27,878 nucleotides of DNA, from positions 1 through 27,878 of the forward strand of contig CAYFNH010000023.1 of the NCBI GenBank assembly GCA_964344435.1. Reading direction: 5' to 3'. The first letter of the stretch is position 1; each line of letters starts with the position of its first letter. A program made the position numbers and the translations under genes. The notes under the pieces were generated by a model, which saw only the letters and a program-made list of their open reading frames with translations, was not told where the DNA came from and did no database searches. Below, piece by piece: positions 22,873-27,878 of the stretch. The DNA comes from Thiopontia sp964344435 (GTDB lineage Bacteria; Pseudomonadota; Gammaproteobacteria; GCF-002020875).

Positions 22873-22899
22873 ATTGACGCAGAGAATTTTACCCCATCA
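22873..22899 (+). promoter_or_regulatory. Candidate sigma-32 promoter for grpE
   Basis: ATTGACG (22873-22879) and CCCCATCA (22892-22899) with a 12-bp spacer match the sigma-32 pattern CTTGAAA / CCCCATNT, with mismatches at both boxes. The -10 lies inside the left arm of the hrcA terminator, so the same bases would serve both. Start expected near 22905, giving a leader of about 50 nt before grpE. Confidence 0.5.
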
Positions 22900-22928
22900 G
22901 GGTTCTTGATGAGGTAAATCTTTTTGTT
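22888..22928 (+). terminator. Intrinsic terminator after hrcA
   Basis: TTTACCCCATCA (22888-22899) pairs with TGATGAGGTAAA (22907-22918) at 11 of 12 positions around a 7-nt loop. It is followed by TCTTTTTGTT. It lies 20 bp after the hrcA stop and separates hrcA from grpE. Confidence 0.75.
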
Positions 22929-22957
22929 AGGTTTTTAATGTAAGAGGCTGTATCAGA

Positions 22958-23608
22958 ATGAGTAAAGAGGGTGATAATGTTGAGGTTGAGGTGAATGCTG
23001 CTGCGCAAGAGGGGAGCGAGGTAGAGGCTGATGCGGCGGTGGAGGAGATGCAGAGTGAGGATGATGCTGCTGAATCAATAGAGGAAGAGACGGCGGAGTC
23101 TGGTGCCGAGAAGGAGAGCGACTCGGATGGGTTGGAAGCTCTCAACTCCTCGGAGAGTACCGAACTGGAGCAGGCCAAAGGGCTGGCGGCGGACTACCTT
23201 GACCGTATGACCCGAATGCAGGCAGAGATGGATAATCTACGCAAGCGCACTGCGAGGGATGTGGACAATGCTCGCAAATTTGCGCTCGAGCGGTTTGCCC
23301 GGGAATTATTGGCAGTGGCCGACAGCATGGACCTGGGGCTTACGGCTGCAGAAGATGCTGAGGATGTGGGTGCCCTGAAAGAGGGGATGGAGCTTACCCG
23401 TAAACAGCTCTTTGATGTATTGGAGCGTTTCGATATCGAGGTGATGGATGCGATGGGGGTGCGTTTCGATCCCGAACAGCATGAGGCAATGACCATGGTT
23501 CCCAATCCCGAGATGGAGCCCAATACGGTGATGGATGTGATTCAGAAGGGGTACACCCTTAATGGACGGCTGCTACGTCCAGCTCGGGTGATTGTGACGG
23601 CCGCATAG
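22958..23608 (+). CDS. grpE: Nucleotide exchange factor GrpE
   Basis: GrpE releases ADP from DnaK and acts as a thermosensor. The 216-residue product begins with a very acidic, low-complexity stretch of about 65 residues. A coiled-coil dimerisation helix follows (LEQAKGLAADYLDRMTRMQAEMDNLRKRTARDVDNARKFA). The C-terminal beta-domain is FDPEQHEAMTMVPNPEMEPNTVMDVIQKGYTLNGRLLRPARVIVT, the most conserved part. It starts at ATG 22958, 10 bp after AGAGG. A terminator and a sigma-32-like promoter precede it. Its TAG stop lies at the edge of a 3 x 13-bp tandem repeat that leads into the dnaK promoter. Confidence 0.97.
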   Translation: MSKEGDNVEVEVNAAAQEGSEVEADAAVEEMQSEDDAAESIEEETAESGAEKESDSDGLEALNSSESTELEQAKGLAADYLDRMTRMQAEMDNLRKRTARDVDNARKFALERFARELLAVADSMDLGLTAAEDAEDVGALKEGMELTRKQLFDVLERFDIEVMDAMGVRFDPEQHEAMTMVPNPEMEPNTVMDVIQKGYTLNGRLLRPARVIVTAA

Positions 23609-23645
23609 TTTTGTGGTCAAGTTTTGTGGTTAAGTTTCGTGGTCA
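23607..23645 (+). repeat. Three tandem copies of a 13-bp unit after grpE
   Basis: AGTTTTGTGGTCA, AGTTTTGTGGTTA and AGTTTCGTGGTCA follow head to tail, with one or two changes each. The array begins within the grpE stop codon and ends 8 bp before the dnaK -35 box. It is too short to code. Confidence 0.85.
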
Positions 23646-23652
23646 AGGAGGG

Positions 23653-23680
23653 GTTGAAAGTGGAAAAACGGCCCCCATCT
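23653..23680 (+). promoter_or_regulatory. Sigma-32 heat-shock promoter for dnaK
   Basis: GTTGAAA (23653-23659) and CCCCATCT (23673-23680) are separated by 13 bp. Consensus is CTTGAAA and CCCCATNT, so only one base differs. Start expected near 23687, giving an AT-rich leader of about 70 nt before the dnaK ATG. This is the strongest promoter match in the cluster. Confidence 0.85.
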
Positions 23681-23759
23681 TAGCCAGCAAGCGGATATTC
23701 CAAAGCTGTGAAAAAGAATTAAGAATAATTTTTAAAGAATTGAAATTGGAGAAAATATA

Positions 23760-25679
<1,920 letters not shown>

Positions 25680-25694
25680 GTATTACAGCTTGCC

Positions 25695-25760
25695 TCACGC
25701 AAAGCCGCAAAGGCACAGAGTATTGCATTACACTCTTTGTGCCTTTGCGGCTTTGCGTGA
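25695..25760. repeat. Long inverted repeat (hairpin) between dnaK and dnaJ
   Basis: The left arm (25695-25721) begins TCACGCAAAGCCGCAAAGG and the right arm (25732-25760) ends CCTTTGCGGCTTTGCGTGA. The outer 23 bp pair without a mismatch; the inner GAGT/ACTC pairs after a 2-nt bulge. The loop is about 10 nt. ATTATAAAATAAGG follows, which is not a T-run. It is 15 bp after the dnaK stop and 26 bp before dnaJ. It may protect the dnaK mRNA end or limit dnaJ expression. The arms contain repeated GCAAAG units, and similar GCAAAGGC-type palindromes recur in many proteobacterial genomes (recollection, not checked). Confidence 0.9.
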
Positions 25761-25786
25761 TTATAAAATAAGGTAAATCAGGAAGA

Positions 25787-26923
25787 ATGTCTAAGCGAGA
25801 TTATTACGAAGTACTGGGAGTGGACCGCAATGCCAGCGAGGCCGATCTGAAGAAGGCCTACCGCCGCATGGCAATGAAGTACCACCCTGACCGCAACCCG
25901 GGAGAGGAGGGAGAGCAGAAGTTCAAGGAGGCCAAGGAGGCCTATGAAATTCTGAGCGACAGCCAGAAACGGGCGGCCTACGATCAGTTTGGGCATGCCG
26001 GTGTTGATCCCTCGATGGGGGGCGGTGGTGGCGGTGGCTTCGGTGGCGGTTTCGGAGGCTTCGAAGATATCTTCAGCGATATTTTTGGTGGGGGTGGACG
26101 TAGCCGGGGTGGACCACGAGTCTATCGGGGAGCCGACCTCGCCTATCGCATGGAGCTGACCTTGGAGGAGGCAATCACCGGGGTGACGCGCGAGATCCAT
26201 ATCCCTGCCACCGAAATCTGTAGCAAATGCAGTGGCACCGGGGCCAAGCCGGGGAGTACCCCGGCTACCTGTGGTACCTGTGGTGGTGCCGGCAAGGTGC
26301 GGATGCAGCAGGGCTTCTTCTCGGTGCAGCAGACCTGCCCGACCTGTCATGGTGCGGGCAAGGAGATCAAGGATCCCTGTAGTGTTTGTCGTGGCTCGGG
26401 CAAGGTCAAGAAGGAGAAGACGCTCTCGGTCAAGATTCCGGGTGGCGTAGATACCGGAGATCGGGTGCGCCTCAGTGGTGAAGGCGAACCGGGAGAGAAC
26501 GGTGGTCCGTCGGGTGACCTCTTTGTCGAGGTGCGGGTGCGAGAGCATGCCCTCTTTACCCGGGATGGGGATGACCTCTACTGTGAGATCCCGGTCAGCA
26601 TCGTCTCTGCGGCACTTGGTGGCGAGGTGGAAGTGCCTTGTCTGGGTAACAGTCAGTGCGTCAAGCTGAAGATCCCGCCAGAGTCGCAGACCGGAAAACT
26701 GTTCAGACTTCGAGGAAAAGGGGTTAAATCGGTGCGTAGCCATGCCCCCGGCGATCTGATGTGTCGTATTGTGGTCGAAACACCGGTCAAACTGAACAAC
26801 AAGCAGAAAGAGCTGTTGAAACAGTTCGGTGATTCACTGGAGGGCAAGAGTGAGAAACACAGCCCGCAGCACTCCTCCTGGCTAGACAAGGTCAAGGGCT
26901 TCTTCGAAGACCTGGCCGAATAA
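25787..26923 (+). CDS. dnaJ: Chaperone protein DnaJ (Hsp40)
   Basis: DnaJ delivers substrates to DnaK and stimulates its ATPase. The J domain (1-70) has HPD at 33-35 in MAMKYHPDRNPG. A Gly/Phe-rich segment (GGGGGGGFGGGFGGFEDIF) follows at about 75-95. Four CxxCxGxG zinc repeats come next: CSKCSGTG, CGTCGGAG, CPTCHGAG and CSVCRGSG. The C-terminal substrate domain contains KIPGGVDTGDRVRLSGEGEPG and LRLRGKGV-type motifs. Length 378 is normal, and an AGGAAG ribosome site precedes the ATG. It is probably transcribed from the dnaK promoter through the intervening hairpin. A GC-rich hairpin follows. Confidence 0.98.
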   Translation: MSKRDYYEVLGVDRNASEADLKKAYRRMAMKYHPDRNPGEEGEQKFKEAKEAYEILSDSQKRAAYDQFGHAGVDPSMGGGGGGGFGGGFGGFEDIFSDIFGGGGRSRGGPRVYRGADLAYRMELTLEEAITGVTREIHIPATEICSKCSGTGAKPGSTPATCGTCGGAGKVRMQQGFFSVQQTCPTCHGAGKEIKDPCSVCRGSGKVKKEKTLSVKIPGGVDTGDRVRLSGEGEPGENGGPSGDLFVEVRVREHALFTRDGDDLYCEIPVSIVSAALGGEVEVPCLGNSQCVKLKIPPESQTGKLFRLRGKGVKSVRSHAPGDLMCRIVVETPVKLNNKQKELLKQFGDSLEGKSEKHSPQHSSWLDKVKGFFEDLAE

Positions 26924-26930
26924 CCCAACC

Positions 26931-26965
26931 CCCTCCCCCTTGCAGGGGGAGGGCAGGGGTGGGGG
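26931..26965 (+). other. GC-rich hairpin and G-run array after dnaJ
   Basis: CCCTCCCCCT (26931-26940) pairs perfectly with AGGGGGAGGG (26944-26953) around TGC, 7 bp after the dnaJ stop. The G-rich arm continues as G5-A-G3-CA-G4-T-G5 (26945-26965), four G-runs with 1-2 nt loops, a textbook intramolecular G-quadruplex pattern on the RNA-like strand. No T-run follows directly, so it is not a standard intrinsic terminator, although it may block transcript decay or polymerase. It lies 42 bp before dapB. Confidence 0.75.
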
Positions 26966-27006
26966 TAGAGTGTAAAATGTAATGAGTTTTATCATAGAGA
27001 AAGCTG

Positions 27007-27819
27007 ATGACAAATAATGTATCGATAGCCATCACCGGCGCCGCAGGGCGCATGGGGCGCAGTCTGATTGAGGCAACCCACGAAGAGTCTGCAGCTACAC
27101 TTCACGCCACCATCGAGCACAGTGGTAGCTCTCTGCTCGGTGCCGATGCCGGTGAACTGGCCGGGTTGGGAAAGCTTGGGGTGGCTCTGGGGAGTGATCC
27201 GGCAGCGGCTCTGGAGGGGGCTGATGTTTTGATCGACTTCACCCGCCCCAACGTTACGCTCGACAATATCGAGCTGTGCCGCAAAAGCGGCACCAAAATG
27301 GTGATCGGTACCACCGGTTTCAGTGACGAGGAGAAGGGAAAGATCGCCGAGGCCGCAAAAGAGATCGCCATTGTCTTCGCCCCCAACATGAGTGTCGGGG
27401 TCAATCTCTGCTTCAAGCTGCTCGACATCGCCGCACGAGTGATGGGGGATGAGGTCGACATTGAGGTGATTGAAGGGCACCATCGCCACAAGGTGGATGC
27501 ACCTTCCGGTACCGCTCTGCGCATGGGCGAGGTGGTGGCCGATGCGCTGGGGCGTGACCTGAAGGAGTGTGCGGTCTACGGGCGTGAGGGCAATACCGGG
27601 GAGCGCGAGCGCAAGAGCATCGGTTTCGAGACCATTCGTGCCGGGGATATTGTTGGAGACCACACGGTGTTGTTTGCCGATATCGGTGAGCGGGTCGAGA
27701 TCACTCACAAGGCCTCCAGTCGTCTCACCTTCGCCAAGGGGGCAGTGCGTGCTGCCGGTTGGTTGATGGATAAGGAGAGCGGGCTGTTCGATATGCAGGA
27801 TGTGTTGGGTTTGCGCTAG
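27007..27819 (+). CDS. dapB: 4-hydroxy-tetrahydrodipicolinate reductase
   Basis: DapB reduces hydroxy-tetrahydrodipicolinate with NAD(P)H in the synthesis of diaminopimelate and lysine. The N-terminal Rossmann loop VSIAITGAAGRMGRSLIEA (residues 4-22) binds the cofactor. DVLIDFTRP, GTTGFSDEEK and APNMSVGVN follow. The substrate and catalytic motif EGHHRHKVDAPSGTALRMGE is intact. The end, EITHKASSRLTFAKGAVRAA, is conserved. Length 270 is typical. An AGAGAAAG site precedes the ATG. It follows dnaJ as in Pseudomonas and related genera, where carA comes next. The 59 bp after its stop contain no recognisable start of that gene. Confidence 0.98.
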   Translation: MTNNVSIAITGAAGRMGRSLIEATHEESAATLHATIEHSGSSLLGADAGELAGLGKLGVALGSDPAAALEGADVLIDFTRPNVTLDNIELCRKSGTKMVIGTTGFSDEEKGKIAEAAKEIAIVFAPNMSVGVNLCFKLLDIAARVMGDEVDIEVIEGHHRHKVDAPSGTALRMGEVVADALGRDLKECAVYGREGNTGERERKSIGFETIRAGDIVGDHTVLFADIGERVEITHKASSRLTFAKGAVRAAGWLMDKESGLFDMQDVLGLR

Positions 27820-27878
27820 GAGGTTGTCCGAGAATAGAAGCCGTAGCGAAAATCACAGAAAGGTTATAAGGTGTGTTT

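Noticed and set aside
27820..27878. Start of carA after dapB
   Set aside because: The position fits synteny, but the last 59 bp contain no ATG/ribosome-site pair or codons I can assign; the rest is off the window.

Overview
The window is a stretch of core chromosome from a gammaproteobacterium. The evidence is gene content and order: uppS-cdsA-dxr-rseP-bamA-skp-lpxD-fabZ-lpxA-lpxB-rnhB, smpB divergent from ratA-rnfH, nadK-recN-bamE, and hrcA-grpE-dnaK-dnaJ-dapB. Protein sequences match the E. coli/Pseudomonas versions of these families. A free-living or symbiotic Chromatiales-like lineage is plausible, but I cannot fix the genus from the sequence alone. Nearly every long reading frame is a recognisable housekeeping gene. 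I see no phage, CRISPR array, toxin-antitoxin module or defence island.

Layout. Positions 1-674 hold the C-terminal end of a dockerin-like surface protein and a small exported YfiM/DUF2279-like protein. From 722 to 11687 runs a tightly packed plus-strand envelope operon, with many 1-8 bp overlaps. It covers undecaprenyl-PP synthesis, CDP-diacylglycerol synthesis, the MEP pathway, the sigma-E site-2 protease, outer-membrane protein assembly, a periplasmic chaperone, and the first lipid A steps with FabZ; rnhB closes it. A tRNA-Glu(CTC) gene with its own strong promoter follows. Then come pcnB, folK and panB-panC-panD (RNA polyadenylation, folate, pantothenate). A minus-strand block holds smpB, ssrA (tmRNA) and a single-domain rhodanese. 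ratA-rnfH diverge from smpB. Minus-strand nadK-recN-bamE converges on rnfH. The right end is the heat-shock cluster hrcA, grpE, dnaK, dnaJ, then dapB.

The unusual material is in the gaps. (i) A 234-bp non-coding element with 17-bp terminal inverted repeats and a 5-bp target duplication is inserted exactly at the bamE start codon. The duplication copies the ATG, the element end supplies the Shine-Dalgarno sequence, and the displaced original ATG opens an 80-codon frame that stops in an ATGA overlap with bamE. (ii) Two copies of a ~121-bp imperfect palindrome centred on TTTACACGTGTAAA lie after panD and between nadK and hrcA. The first is bracketed by a 7-bp direct repeat that includes the panD stop codon. 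(iii) A long perfect hairpin separates dnaK from dnaJ. (iv) A G-run array capable of forming a G-quadruplex follows dnaJ. (v) The heat-shock cluster carries a near-consensus sigma-32 promoter before dnaK and a weaker one before grpE, yet no CIRCE operator is visible despite the presence of hrcA. (vi) LpxA carries the Pseudomonas-type Met at the acyl-chain ruler position plus two substituted conserved histidines.

I found no evidence for a wholly new multi-gene system. The most novel item is the transposon-remodelled bamE leader.
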